DNA of 64,000 nt from Phialophora verrucosa (Eukaryota > Ascomycota > Eurotiomycetes > Chaetothyriales > Herpotrichiellaceae): contig MSED01000010.1 of NCBI GenBank assembly GCA_002099365.1, positions 372,001 through 436,000 of the forward strand. Reading direction: 5' to 3'. Below the pieces are notes generated by a model. It worked only from the letters and a program-made list of their open reading frames with translations, was not told the origin of the DNA and made no database searches. The position numbers and the translations under genes are program-made. Shown here piece by piece: positions 40,572 through 51,543 of this stretch (position 1 is its first letter; the number at the start of each line of letters is the position of its first letter).

Positions 40572-42491
40572 ATGGGTGACTCCGGACCAAACCCCATGCC
40601 GGCAACGCGGCCCTGCCGTATTGCCAACTGCTCCGGCGCGCGTGGCGACCCAGGCTACCAGATGCGTCGGCAGGCAGTCCTTGGCCCCGTCGACTTCATC
40701 ACAGGCGACTATCTCGCCGAGATGAACCTGGCGGAAAACGCGCAAAAAATGGCAGCAGGGCAGCACGACGGATGGGAGCCGACCGCGTGGGACGGCCTGG
40801 AGCAAACGCTCGATGTGATCAAGGAGAAGGGCATCCGTATCATCATCAACGGCGGAGCCCTGAATCCCAAAGGCCTGGCGCAAAAGACGCAAAGGTTCGT
40901 GAAGGAAAAAGGGCTGGACTTGAAGATCGCGTATGTGTATGGGGACGATCTGTTGGACGAGGTCAAGACCAACCTGGAGCAGACGGGCAAGCTGCCGCAG
41001 CATCTCGACGGGGAGAACGACAAGGTGTCACTGGCGCAAAACGCCACTGACCTGCTGGACACGAAGGGCAAGCCGATCGTGAGTGCCAACGCATATCTAG
41101 GGGCGAGAGCCATCGTCAAAGGTCTCGAACTCGGCGCCGACGTGATCATTTGCGGGAGAGTCGCCGACGCATCCCCCGTCATCGGCGCGGCCTGGTACTG
41201 GCACAAATGGTCCGACACGGATTACGACCGCCTGGCGGGCGCGTTGATTGCGGGCCATCTGATCGAATGCTCCGCGTACGTGACGGGGTCCAACTTCGCC
41301 GGCTTCGACGAGTATCCGCTCGAGACTTTCGTCGACCTGTCGTACGGGATCGCCGAGGTGGCCGAGGACGGCACGTCCGTGATCACCAAGCACGAGGGCA
41401 CCAACGGCCTCGTCAACGTCGACAACGTCAAGTGTCAGTTCCTGTACGAGCTCCAAGGGGCCACGTACCTCAACTCGGACGTGTCGGCCGATACGACCGA
41501 CATCCGGATCGAACAGGTCGGCAGGAACAGAGTCCGGCTGTCAAACGTCAAGGGTCACCCGCCGCCTCCGACGACCAAGCTGGCCGTCTTCTACCACGGG
41601 GGTTACGAGGCGCAGCTCCTGACCAACGCCACCGGCTACGCCACAGCAGAGAAATGGCAACTCTTCGAGATGCAGCTCCGCCATGCGCTCGGACAAAAGG
41701 GCCTGACGGACAAATTCCAGCTGCTCGATTTTCAAGTGCTGGGCACGCCGGAGCCAGACCCGCGGTCCCAGTTCGCGAGCACGACGTACTGTCGCGTGTT
41801 CGTCCAGGCGGACGCCGAAGCGACCATCTACGCGCTCTTGAAGACCTGGTCCGAGATCGGCATGCAGCACTTCAGCGGCTTCCACCTCAGCCTCGACACG
41901 CGCACCGCCCTTCCTCGCTCGTACCTCGCCTTCTACCCGGCGATCTACCCGCAGCAGAAGCTGCAAGAGGGGGTCGCACTTCTGTCCTCCGAGGGCCAGG
42001 TCGACGCCCTTCAGACCGCGGACGCGGGCCACCCTCCGCGATACCAGGCCCTCTCACCCCGGGAGAACTACGAGACCCGCCACCCGGTGGCGTTGTCGAC
42101 GTTCGGCGCCACGCGCAAAGCACGCCTCGGCGACATCGTCCTCGCCCGCTCGGGCGACAAAGGCGCCAACATCAACTTCGGCGTCTTTGTCCGCTTGCCC
42201 CATCATTATCCCTGGCTTCAGTCGTTCTTCACGCGCCAGAGGCTGCAAGATCTCATCGGCCCGAACGACTGGCGGGACGACTTCTTCATCGAGAGGATGG
42301 AGTTCCCCAACCTCTGGGCGGTGCACTTCGTCATCTACGGCCCGCTCGGCCGCGGCGTGAGTAGTTGTCGCCTGTTGGATGCGTTGGGCAAGGGCTTTGC
42401 GGATTATATCCGGGACAGGGTCGTCGATGTGCCGGTCCGGTTTCTGCAAGAGATACAGGAGGTGAAGAGGGAGAGGAGGGCGATGCTGTGA
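40572..42491 (+). CDS. Acyclic terpene utilisation AtuA-like protein (DUF1446)
   Basis: Single exon, 639 residues, ATG at 40572. The AtuA core fills residues about 15-460: RIANCSGARGDPGYQ, DFITGDYLAEMN, IRIIINGGALNPKGLA, GADVIICGRVADASPVIGAAWYW, GHLIECSAYVTGSNFAGFDEY, HEGTNGLVNV. The C-terminal AtuA-like ferredoxin-fold domain (about 525-630) has ARSGDKGANINFGVFVRL and NLWAVHFVIYGPLGRGVSSC. In Pseudomonas, AtuA belongs to the citronellol/geraniol route, but its chemistry is not settled. Fungal homologues commonly have this two-domain form. High GC at codon third positions creates long shadow frames on both strands here (for example 41150-42364). Pairing with a CoA-transferase supports a catabolic role. 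Confidence 0.9.
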   Translation: MGDSGPNPMPATRPCRIANCSGARGDPGYQMRRQAVLGPVDFITGDYLAEMNLAENAQKMAAGQHDGWEPTAWDGLEQTLDVIKEKGIRIIINGGALNPKGLAQKTQRFVKEKGLDLKIAYVYGDDLLDEVKTNLEQTGKLPQHLDGENDKVSLAQNATDLLDTKGKPIVSANAYLGARAIVKGLELGADVIICGRVADASPVIGAAWYWHKWSDTDYDRLAGALIAGHLIECSAYVTGSNFAGFDEYPLETFVDLSYGIAEVAEDGTSVITKHEGTNGLVNVDNVKCQFLYELQGATYLNSDVSADTTDIRIEQVGRNRVRLSNVKGHPPPPTTKLAVFYHGGYEAQLLTNATGYATAEKWQLFEMQLRHALGQKGLTDKFQLLDFQVLGTPEPDPRSQFASTTYCRVFVQADAEATIYALLKTWSEIGMQHFSGFHLSLDTRTALPRSYLAFYPAIYPQQKLQEGVALLSSEGQVDALQTADAGHPPRYQALSPRENYETRHPVALSTFGATRKARLGDIVLARSGDKGANINFGVFVRLPHHYPWLQSFFTRQRLQDLIGPNDWRDDFFIERMEFPNLWAVHFVIYGPLGRGVSSCRLLDALGKGFADYIRDRVVDVPVRFLQEIQEVKRERRAML

Positions 42492-44071
42492 AAGGGAGCG
42501 CCCTGCCAGTATGCCCTCAGACACGGTGTGGCCGTGGGTGTCTCGCGCACTGAAGTGTATGGGAGCGGAGTGCGTGTGTGCATCACTTTTGTGCACACTA
42601 CAACCAGTGCCAACAGATTGGATATTAAATCCGACTGGATGCAAGTTTGATTGATCATGTCTCTGGGGAAATAAGAAAGGGGATTCGATCCCGAACAAGC
42701 CGGCTTTCCTCATCGGGTTCTTGTCCTTTCTCGCATCTCCTTTCTCCTCGTGGTGACTACCAAGTAGACGATCTACGAGCACTACGAGTGCGGAAATGCC
42801 CCAGTACTGTTAAGGCGTATAAGCTAGCCGCTTGGCCTCGCCTCAATCTGTAGTCCACAGTACTCGTGCTACTCGTACGTACAGAGCGGCAGCGGCAGCA
42901 GCTGAAAGGATAAAAATGTGGAAATGCAAGGCTATGGATCGCGGAACGGAGCCAGAGTACAGTACGAGTAACTCGCCCGGTGGACACGGTAGGAGAGGAC
43001 AGGCACTACAGGGTAACGGCGGATAAAGTACCTCGTACCAACGCACGGAGCCCTGGGAGGGATCCGTCCTGGTCGACGCAAATTTGCAGCCGAGGTCCGC
43101 GAGGCTCGCGAGGCTGTACATACGAGTCCCGGCCACGACGCCACGCCACTCTCCCTTGTTGCAGAAAACCCACCTTTGCTGGGGCGATCAAAGGCTCGGC
43201 ATTGCGGCTATTGTGTACTCGTACTGGGTACTCTCTACATAATAGTCGTACAGTCTAGGCTGTACCGTGTATGACATCCCATGATGGCGTCACCACCAGC
43301 AAGACCGCACAGAGCGAGGAAGGAAGTAAAACGAGGTTGACGATAGGAAAAACAAGCATCCAGATCGTATACTTTGTACAAGGACAGGACTTTGACGGAC
43401 CATCCATGTGTGCATGACCAAGCCCTGGTGGGCCCCTGCCGGCCGGAGTCATTAACTCGTAGGGTGCGCCGCGACAACGATATGTAATCTTTGGAGCAGA
43501 CTTTGACTTCGGCACAAAGCAGCCGAGCTTGCACCGCGCGCTGGTCGCAGGTTGCAGGTCGCAAATTAGGGTTCATCTCTGTTTGATAAGGAGTCCAGGC
43601 CACGGGGAGCAAAATACAGCTTGCGGCCGAAACTGTTAGATTTTCAGCGGGTGGGTAGATCCGCTGCGTAGACAGATAAACACGTACTGGGTACCGGACC
43701 CTCACGCTCGCCTCGCCTAGCCTCGCCACGCCACTGGTATGCATGCACACGGCAAGGCCGACGTTTGCGTGCATGTGCGTTGCATGTGTTTGTGTTTGTT
43801 CGATTCCAAGATCCTCGCCGGCGGAGTCGGGCAGATTCTTGCTGCCATGTCCACCGATCGAATCCACTTCGCGTGTCCCTTGGTGTCTCCCGTCGACGTG
43901 CATGACGGCATTATGTTTCATCAGAGAAAGGCTACGGTACAATGCATGCATCTGTTATTCATATACGTATGCGCCGTGCTCCGGATCTTGCTGGTACGGA
44001 TTTGACCCAGACTCGCCGTTTGCTCTGCGCAACTGGTCCAACGCAGCTCAACCCAGCTCAACTCAACTGCC
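42492..44071. other. Long intergenic region rich in TACTCGTA-like motifs
   Basis: About 1.6 kb without a supported gene. Short palindromic motifs of the TACTCGTA/TACGAGTA type recur between 42770 and 43230. A 238-codon minus frame (43235-43951) has no motif. The right end is the MFS promoter. Confidence 0.45.
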
Positions 44072-46046
44072 ATGGAGAGCCCCAAAGATCCTAAACCCTC
44101 GTCTCTCTCGCTCTTCCGGCTCGTCGTCGATCAGGCTCGTGTAACGGATGAGGTCCTCAATTATCCATACCCCGGAGCAGGCACAGTCGAAGATCCTTAT
44201 GTAGTCACATATATCCCGAATGACCCAGGGAATCCGTTCACCTGGTCGGAACCGAGGCGATGGACCATCAGTTTGATCGTCGCCACTGAGATGCTTGCCA
44301 CGGCATATGCGTCGAGTGCATTCAGCGGTATGTCGACCGGATCGAGTAACCCGCTGGTCCATGGTATTCCCGCTAACATAGTGCTGCAGGCACGCTTGAA
44401 CAACTCATCATTGATCTTGGAGCGAGCACCGAGTTGATCACCGCCGGCATCTCTCTGTTTGTCCTCGGGTTCGCTGTTGGCCCTCTCCTCTGGGCGCCTC
44501 TTTCGGAGTTGTACGGCCGCCAAGTGATATTCTTCATCAGCTTTTGCGGCTTCACTGCCTTCTGCGCTGGTTGCGCCGGCGCCAATGATATCGCGACCCT
44601 GCTTGTTCTGCGCTTTTTCGCCGGAGCGTTTGGCTCTTCCCCGTTCACCAACGCTGGCGGAGTTATCGCCGACTGCTTTCAGGCGCGGGAGCGGGGATTG
44701 GCCATGTCGATATTTGCGTTGGCGCCCTCAATGGGACCGACATTGGGTCCGTTCTGCGCGGGCTTCCTCGCCGAGGCTCAAGGCTGGAGATGGGTGATGG
44801 GTCTCCTGGCGATATTTGGAGGAGTCATGTGGATTTCCGGCGCCGTCTTCGTCCCCGAGACATATGCACCAGTCATCCTGAGGAAGCGAGTCGCGAAGCT
44901 CTCGACTATGACGGGAAAGGTATATGTCTTGGAGGCGGACAAGGGGAAGGGCGCACCATCCATCAGAACCCTGCTGCCTACCGCTTTGATTCGTCCATGG
45001 ATCTTGTTGTTCAAGGAGCCGATTGTTCTGCTCTTATCTTTGTACATCGCCATCATCTATGGTATGTCGCCCCCACTCATGCGATGTGAGTGCTCGTGCT
45101 GACGAACTCAGGCACACTATACCTCCTCTTCGGTGCATATCCGATCGTCTTCCAAGAAGTCCGCGGCTGGTCAGAGGGTGTTGGCGGGCTTCCATTTCTC
45201 GGCGTTGCCGCCGGCATGGTTCTCGGCATCGTTTTCGCGGGTTGGACAAATAAGTGGTATGCCGACGAAGCTGCAAGAAACGGCGGGATTGCTCCTGCAG
45301 AAGCACGGCTGCCACCTGCTTTCTACGGCGCTGTCGCCATTCCAGTTGGGCTGTTCTGGTTCGCCTGGACAGACTATCCCTCCATCCACTGGATTTCACC
45401 AGTCCTTGCCGGTGTCCCGTTTGGATATGGCTTCACCGTGGTTTTCCTGGCCGTCACGAATTACCTAGTCGACTCGTATACTATCTTCGCGGCATCCGCC
45501 TTGGCTGCAAACACGGTGCTGCGATCACTATTTGGCGCCGCCTTCCCACTCTTTACCCCGGACATGTTTGATGCCCTTGGGATCCATTGGGCGACCTCCG
45601 TCCCGGCCTTCGCAGCACTGGCGTGCGTACCGTTCCCATTCATCTTTTACAAATATGGAGCCAGGATTCGTAGCCGATGCGTCTATGCTGCGCAGTCAGA
45701 GGCTGTCATGGCCCAACTCCGTGCAAAGGCCGCCGCATCGGATGTTCAGACGTCGGAACTCGAAGAGAAGACGTCGCGACGATCGAGCGATGACGATACG
45801 ACCGACTCTGAGAAGGAACCAGAGGGATCCCAAGCCAGGTTTGAGCCGATCAAGAGTAGAAAGTCATTCGCGTCGGATGCAGGCGGCCGGGCATCTTTGA
45901 CGAGGGTGAGATCGAATACCGGCAGCATCAGCGAGGCTGCCAATTACCAGGCCAGTCCGTTTGATATTGACCGTGTGAACACATCGACATCCTTGGCGGG
46001 GCTCGATTTGACGAGGACGGCGACGAATCGCTCTAACGCTAGATGA
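44072..46046 (+). CDS. MFS multidrug/polyamine-type exporter (DHA1 family)
   Basis: Three exons: 44072-44327, 44390-45061, 45112-46046 (620 residues); both donors GTATGT, first intron with a GCTAAC branch site. After a soluble N-terminus (PYVVTYIPNDPGNPFTWS, a typical DHA1 pre-helix motif) come 12 predicted helices. Motif A appears as PLLWAPLSELYGRQ, and motif C-like GLAMSIFALAPSMGPTLGP marks a drug:H+ antiporter. VFVPETYAPVILRKR follows helix 6. The cytosolic C-terminal tail of about 130 residues is Ser/Asp/Glu-rich (SRRSSDDDTTDSEKEPEG) and longer than usual, suggesting phosphorylation control. It likely exports drugs, polyamines or metabolites. No biosynthetic cluster is next to it. Confidence 0.92.
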
Positions 46047-46154
46047 GGACGAGATATCCACATGATGCCTTCCGACTTCCTGTATCTGTAGCCATGACAT
46101 AATGACAAGAACCTAAGCACTCCGTAGGGCTGTCTCTTCGGGCTGGATGTGGGC

Positions 46155-46562
46155 TCATATCGCCAGACAGATATCCAGACTCTCATTCAACATGGTAAGC
46201 GTCGCCCTGTATTGGTGCCATATTTGCTTCCTCGACTCGACGGCCGCCGCGGTATTTGAATCCCGAATGCTATGCTTCAACCTCTTATCCAAGGGCTTGC
46301 CCTTCCAGTACTGCAAGTGCAGTAGATTCTTCAGAATCTTGTGCTCGAAGCCGTCATACTTTCGGGCGTTCTCCAGGAATTTGATCGTGTTCTGGATCCG
46401 CCGGCGGTTGAAGTTTGATGGAGCTGAAGTGCGGAATGTCTGGCGTAGGATGTCGCGGAGCTCGTAACGAGCGGGCGTGGAATATTGGACTGCGCGTAAG
46501 CCGGCGCGGTACAGGTCTCGGTAGGCTTGCAGAATGGCTTGTTGAACAGCTGGCGTGGTCAT
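46155..46562 (-). CDS. LYR-like mitochondrial protein (DUF1763-like)
   Basis: Single exon, 135 residues, ATG at 46562. The N-terminal helix AILQAYRDLYRAGLRAVQYS resembles an LYR motif (LYR followed by a downstream Phe, here QTFR), a tag for Fe-S cluster and acyl-carrier binding in respiratory assembly factors. The rest is basic and helical (NFNRRRIQNTIKFLENARKYDGFEHKILKNLL). Length fits the family. The mapping to DUF1763 is from memory and is the weaker part of the call. It is convergent with the MFS gene, 108 bases from its stop. Confidence 0.72.
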   Translation of the reverse strand: MTTPAVQQAILQAYRDLYRAGLRAVQYSTPARYELRDILRQTFRTSAPSNFNRRRIQNTIKFLENARKYDGFEHKILKNLLHLQYWKGKPLDKRLKHSIRDSNTAAAVESRKQIWHQYRATLTMLNESLDICLAI

Positions 46563-46843
46563 CTGGAACAGCCCTCACGAGTGAGAATCGGCTTGCTTTG
46601 AGAGACACTCAATTACAAAACTCTCATCCAAGGTGTCGGCGAAATTGGCCAGTGCCCAGCCAAGGCTACGAGGCTCTGCGTATAAGTTAGTCAGCGTTAG
46701 ATATTAGTCAGCGCGCAGCCTTTGCATGGTGGTGGCAACATCTCTCCCTTTGGCCTCATCCCATTGCTTCTCCAGGGACACCAGAACTTTTCCTGCCTCC
46801 TGACGGCGAGGCCTTGATCCAACCGTCTGTCGCAGCACAAATC

Positions 46844-48646
46844 ATGCAAGGAGCGACCGCCTTTGCAGAGCTGGAGAACTCAGCCGCTCACGAAGCTTTT
46901 CCTACCCCAGTAATCCACTTCTGCTCCCTGTGCAACAAGCCTTTCACAAACGGTAAGAGACTACCAAGGAATTCACCTATGTCAGTGACTATCTAACACT
47001 TCAGAGAAGGGTCAGCACGTGATCGGCACTCGCGTTACTGTACGACACGCACTCGCAAACGGCCTCGATCGTGCCAGGCGTGCAATGCCGCCAAAATAAA
47101 ATGCAGCTTCGAGACGCCATGCTTGCGTTGTGCTAAGAAGGGCATCGACTGTGTTTATGATCGCCCGAAAGCACGACCACCACTTAGGGAAACATCACCG
47201 GCCGTGGCTACTGGAATAATGGCGCCGTCAAGTCTCTTGGGTGACCCTACTGGTTTGCTTGATCATGAACGATCAATAGAGGTGGGCGTTGCAACTTCTT
47301 TATCCGCGGATCTTGAACTGGTGCACAATAATGCTATGCTCAGCACTAAAGATCTCGCACCCGGAGACGATTCTTACCAATTGTTTGACTTTAACACACA
47401 AGGATCTCTGTTCAACGACACTTTCACCGTCGATGGAATGTTTGCAGCAAATCCCGACACCCTTATCCAAGATCACAGCCTTGCAGGTGTTTCCGTAGCC
47501 CCGTACGGCAAGTCAGATCGCCAGTTGAAGGATTGGTGCGACTGGTCCAGCCATGGCCTGTCTCTCGCTGTTGTGAGTGAAGGGTCTCCCGCCCTGCCAG
47601 ATCCAGGTGTCGGAGTCGTGGCAGATCCTTGGATTGAGCGCTCTCAGGCCGAAAGGAGCGCAGACCTCATCGTTCAGTCATTGAGAGCCTTTCCCACCAT
47701 GATGTTGCGCAGGGAGACGCTGCCTTGGTTCATCCATCCACAGTCACAACTCATGTCGAAGTCAGGGAGTGGTGCTACTGCTTTGCCTGACGCGATATCG
47801 ACTTGTATGGGAATTGCCCAGATATTTACAGCGAGGACGCCGGAGACAAAACCATTTCTGTGGCGTATCATTAGGGGCGAGTATTGCCGGTTGTTCAATG
47901 AGGTATGTGCTCGAGATCTTGGAAGCCATCGGCTGCGCTAATGACAACCCAAAGATGCACAGCATGTCAAAATTCGACGCTCTCTTGGCCACTCAAGCTT
48001 GCATGATTTATTTGGTCATGTGCATCATCGATCCTTCGTCCGACAATGAACAACATGGCCAAGAGCTACTGCGGGCATTATATGTACGTACATGCCGGAT
48101 ATTAGTGGTACGATAATAATTGCTAACTTGTGGGAGGACCTCTGTGTCTACTTCAAAGAACTAGCAGGCGGACATGGCGCCGGTAATGGCAGTGAAAGCG
48201 AGCTTGCAAACCCGAGCCACAGTTGGGAAGATTGGATATTTGCCGAATCTCGGCGAAGGTAAGCCCTTCTTGCTCGTCGCTTGAGACCTCTGTAACTGCA
48301 GCAGTTGTGCTGACAAGATCCATCATGCAGGCTTTCCAGCTTATGGCTGCTCGTTGGCTGTGTCGTCTGCGTCAAGACAGGAGTTGCTTGCGATCCATCA
48401 GGCAGCTATCGGAGTATTCCGCTTCCTGGACCAAAGTCTCTTTGGGAAGCGCCGACGCAATCCGCCTGGGAACTCGAATATGAAGCAGGCCGCACGCTAC
48501 ATGTCAGAGGGCCGGTAACCCTTGGTGACCTGGTCGATTTGCAATCGTCAGCATACACGCCATCCAACGCTGGGAAACTGGACGTCTGGAATGCAAGGAT
48601 CGATAATCTTGGTTCTCTATTGAACTTGATCCACACCATGATGTGA
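46844..48646 (+). CDS. Transcription factor with C2HC finger plus Zn2Cys6 cluster
   Basis: Five exons: 46844-46952, 47007-47902, 47955-48083, 48137-48258, 48331-48646 (523 residues); phases agree. Exon 2 uses the second AG of a CAGAG acceptor, and exon 5 begins after ATGCAG, which restores LWLLVGCVVCVKTG and then SYRSIPLPGPKSLWEA, a highly conserved tail of this fungal family. A C2H2-like finger with Cys as last ligand (C27, C30, H44, C48) precedes a Zn2Cys6 cluster (C59, C62, C69, C75, C78, C85). The two together mark regulators often found beside secondary-metabolite or catabolic genes. It converges on an SDR gene with 79 bases between stops, so it may control it. Acceptors of exons 3 (CAAAG) and 4 (GGGAG) are the weakest calls. 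Confidence 0.87.
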
Positions 48647-48725
48647 ACAAGTGTCCACTTATCGAGGCGAGCTGAACTCTCCTTCAAGCATCTTTATCGC
48701 CCCCATCGGCCCACATTCGGTCTCG

Positions 48726-49475
48726 CTACCAAGGGACTATACCATCTCTATCAGAAAAGGTCGCAGTTGGACCTCCCGTCTCGGCCGTCGCGAGCTCCAC
48801 AATTCGCTTTGCACCCAATTCTGGCGATTCTCCCATCAAGTGGTTGACGAGCTTGGTGTTGACAAGTCCCGGACACACGGCGTTCACCATCGCGCCTTGA
48901 TCTTCAAGAATCCGTGCATAGTTGAGACACAGCATGTTGAGGGCGGCCTTGCTGGAGTCGTACGCCTTGTAATCGGTGCTGTAGAATATGGTCGACTTAT
49001 TTGTCGCTTCGGCAAGCGACCCCATGCGCGACGATACAAAGATCAGGCGCGGACACTTGGACTTCCTCAGCAAAGGCAAGCATGCCTCGGTCAAGCAGGC
49101 AGCTCCGATGACGTTTGTGCTGAATGTCTGGTTGAACAAGTCTCTTGTCGACAGATCTTTACACGCGTCTGTGAAACCGGGCACATAATCAATCAGGATG
49201 CCAGCGTTGTTGATGAGCACGTCCAACACGCCGAACTCGCGCTCAATCCAACTCACTGCTGCAGCGATTGACTCGTCGGAAGTGACGTTGAGTTGGACCG
49301 AGGAAGCCAGCGACCCGTTCGCCGCAATGCCAGCAGCAGCTTGTCGTCCTGCTTCAGCATTGCGCGATCCGATGATGACATGGTAGCCGTGGTCGGCTAG
49401 CTTGGTGGCTACAGCAAGGCCTATGCCCGTATTGGCACCTGTTATGAGTGCGACTGTTCGTTTTTCGGACGTCAT
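48726..49475 (-). CDS. Short-chain dehydrogenase/reductase (classical SDR)
   Basis: Single exon, 249 residues, ATG at 49475. The cofactor loop TGANTGIG (about 13-20) is followed by Arg in GSRN, which favours NADP(H). NNAG (about 89-92), the catalytic Ser in FVSSRMGS, and YDSSK give the full Ser-Tyr-Lys set. VCPGLVNTKLV closes the domain. This resembles carbonyl-reductase-like SDRs; the length matches classical members. It ends 79 bases from the C2HC/Zn2Cys6 regulator. The substrate is unknown. Confidence 0.92.
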   Translation of the reverse strand: MTSEKRTVALITGANTGIGLAVATKLADHGYHVIIGSRNAEAGRQAAAGIAANGSLASSVQLNVTSDESIAAAVSWIEREFGVLDVLINNAGILIDYVPGFTDACKDLSTRDLFNQTFSTNVIGAACLTEACLPLLRKSKCPRLIFVSSRMGSLAEATNKSTIFYSTDYKAYDSSKAALNMLCLNYARILEDQGAMVNAVCPGLVNTKLVNHLMGESPELGAKRIVELATAETGGPTATFSDRDGIVPW

Positions 49476-50388
49476 GTTGCTGTTGCTCTGGCTGAATGGC
49501 TTAGAGTCGGGCGGGCAAATTACAAGTCGGGATGACGAGGAAGGTTGGGTTTCTGTGTGAAAGATGGAGGTGTCTCAGAGATACTTATAGGCGGCGGAGT
49601 GATATCAATCTCTGAAAATTCTAGAGAAGATTGCAAGTTTGTGGCAAGGAAGCAGGACGAGGACGGCCAATTTCGCCGTTTTAGCAGGGAAAGATCTCTA
49701 AGCTGTGTGACGAGGCTGTCGGTGGGGGGGAGCATACCTAAAGACCGACCCTTAGGAGTTTTAGGGGGATACTCCTGACCCTCCCGCCATTGTCTTGATC
49801 TACAGGCATTGTATGGGGCCCTTGACGAAAGGAATGCTTCAGGAGCTGCCCACCAATACTGTGTAAAGTGTGAGGCTCTTACAAATGTACAGGACCACGG
49901 GACGGAGCCGAGTTGAAAAGTTAAGCTTCTGCCAAGCCTAAACAGCGCAGTTTAAGCTTCTCTACGACGTTGGAATCCAAGCCCTTAGACACCAAAGCTG
50001 CCCTCACCACTGCCTTTACAAGCTTCATCAGAGTAATGCTTAAACATCTTCCCAGAGCTCTGTGCTCTGTGTGCCGCTCCTTCGACAAGCCTTCGAAGCG
50101 ATCCGGACTGGCGGTGGATGGGTAGCAACGATTGGCATTGAATATGGCGGATGGTGGCGTCCGCTGCAATGCATAAACATTGTTGCTATTGGACATCAGG
50201 GCTGCCTTGCGAGGAGACCTTAGGTAAGCTCTTCAGCGTGCAAAGAATCTCACTCGGAAACCTCGGGATCTCGTGCAGGGATGCGAAGACTCGTCACCGT
50301 CCTCGGAGCCTGGGGAGCTCGATGAGAATGATGCTCGACCTTTTGCATTCTTCGACATCGGCGTCGGATGCGCACGATTGCCTGAGAG
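49476..50388. other. Divergent intergenic region, nothing recognised
   Basis: About 900 bases between the SDR start (minus) and the DUF3431 start (plus). An imperfect dyad around 49737-49783 (CCTAA...TTAGG, GGAG...CTCC) is short and of unknown meaning. Confidence 0.4.
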
Positions 50389-51543
50389 ATGAGAAGGAAG
50401 CAGAAGCCTCTAGTCAATCTAGTACTTTTCCTTATAGTGCTTGTTGCCATCCTCTTCCTCAATCATTCCCAGTCGCCAAACAAGGCCTTCGCATGGACGA
50501 CGATCCGGTACAAACCATCAGCAGCATCGCTTCCCCCCACTCGTGGCATCTGCCCTGGATTGTCTTCTACTAAACCCGCCCTTGTCGTGGCTCGAGTCCA
50601 GGCCGACGGTGGTCCAGAATGGCTCGAGGAACTTACGGACAGATACCACCTCTGCGTATACACTGCAGACGCGCCCGTGGACTCGACCTCGGTGAATCTG
50701 CAGGTCCCGGAAAATCGAGGCCATGAGGCCATGGCATTTCTAACTTTCATCATCGACAACTACGACACCATCCCGGAAGCCGGTGCGGTCTTTGTCCATG
50801 GGTCCCGGTTCTCATGGCACAACGACAGTCCCGACTACGACAATTTAACCCTACTTCGCTCTCTCAATATATCTGCGGCGTTGGCGCCGGTCGGCTATCA
50901 CAATCTACGCTGCGACTGGAGCGCCAGTACCTGCGACCAATCCTCGGCGCCACCTCAAGGCAGCCTGGAGAACTCGTTTCGCGCTGTACTGCAGCCGTAT
51001 GATCCTCGAGTGATCTCTGACAGCGCTTTGCCACGCTCTCTGGCTATATTGTTCGGTGGAGACGAGCGCGACGCAGCCGAAACGGCAGGAGAGCTGTTTC
51101 TGGGTCGCGGTGATGCCGTGCGCTCTCAATGCTGTGCGCAATTCGTCGTCGCTCGTGAGAATATATGGCGTCATACCCCTGAGGAATATATCGCGTTGCG
51201 ACAGTGGTTGCTTGATGGAACCAGTCACCATGACCTTGAGCAGCAAGCGCCCAACAGGGATGCTGCGCCCCGCGACGACCGCGTCGCTGGACGTATCTTG
51301 TCTTATCTTTGGCACATTCTGTTCATCCAGCAGAGAGGCGCACAAGGTCAGAGCCAAGGCGCAAGCAAGATAGATTTACAGCAACTGAATCGCCTTGCCT
51401 GTCCTCGGGCCGACGAATGTTATTGCCGCTTATACGGCCGGTGCAATCTTCCGGGCTGCAGTAGTCCTGGCCGCTGCGCTGGTCAATATCGCATTCCGCC
51501 AGACTTTAAGCTACCAGCCGACTGGCCGACTTCTCACCCATGA
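50389..51543 (+). CDS. DUF3431 family type II membrane protein
   Basis: Single exon, 384 residues, ATG at 50389. A short cytosolic N-terminus (MRRKQK) precedes a single hydrophobic anchor (LVNLVLFLIVLVAILFL), giving a type II Golgi-like layout. The lumenal domain starts PALVVARVQADGGPEWLEEL and carries the DUF3431 core: VPENRGHEAMAFLTFIIDNYD, AVFVHGSRFSWHND, APVGYHNLRCDW and CCAQFVVARENI. This fold is predicted to resemble glycosyltransferases, but no activity is established. The C-terminus is Cys-rich (CPRADECYCRLYGRC). Members are often next to secondary-metabolism or cell-wall genes. Role in glycosylation is inference. Confidence 0.88.
   Translation: MRRKQKPLVNLVLFLIVLVAILFLNHSQSPNKAFAWTTIRYKPSAASLPPTRGICPGLSSTKPALVVARVQADGGPEWLEELTDRYHLCVYTADAPVDSTSVNLQVPENRGHEAMAFLTFIIDNYDTIPEAGAVFVHGSRFSWHNDSPDYDNLTLLRSLNISAALAPVGYHNLRCDWSASTCDQSSAPPQGSLENSFRAVLQPYDPRVISDSALPRSLAILFGGDERDAAETAGELFLGRGDAVRSQCCAQFVVARENIWRHTPEEYIALRQWLLDGTSHHDLEQQAPNRDAAPRDDRVAGRILSYLWHILFIQQRGAQGQSQGASKIDLQQLNRLACPRADECYCRLYGRCNLPGCSSPGRCAGQYRIPPDFKLPADWPTSHP

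Noticed and set aside
41150..42364. 404-codon plus frame inside the AtuA-type gene
   Set aside because: It is a shadow frame in GC-rich coding DNA: Arg/Pro/Gly-rich, no motif, and the AtuA frame over it is strongly conserved.
43235..43951. 238-codon minus frame in the AtuA-MFS gap
   Set aside because: Composition is random, no domain is visible, and it crosses repeat-like sequence.
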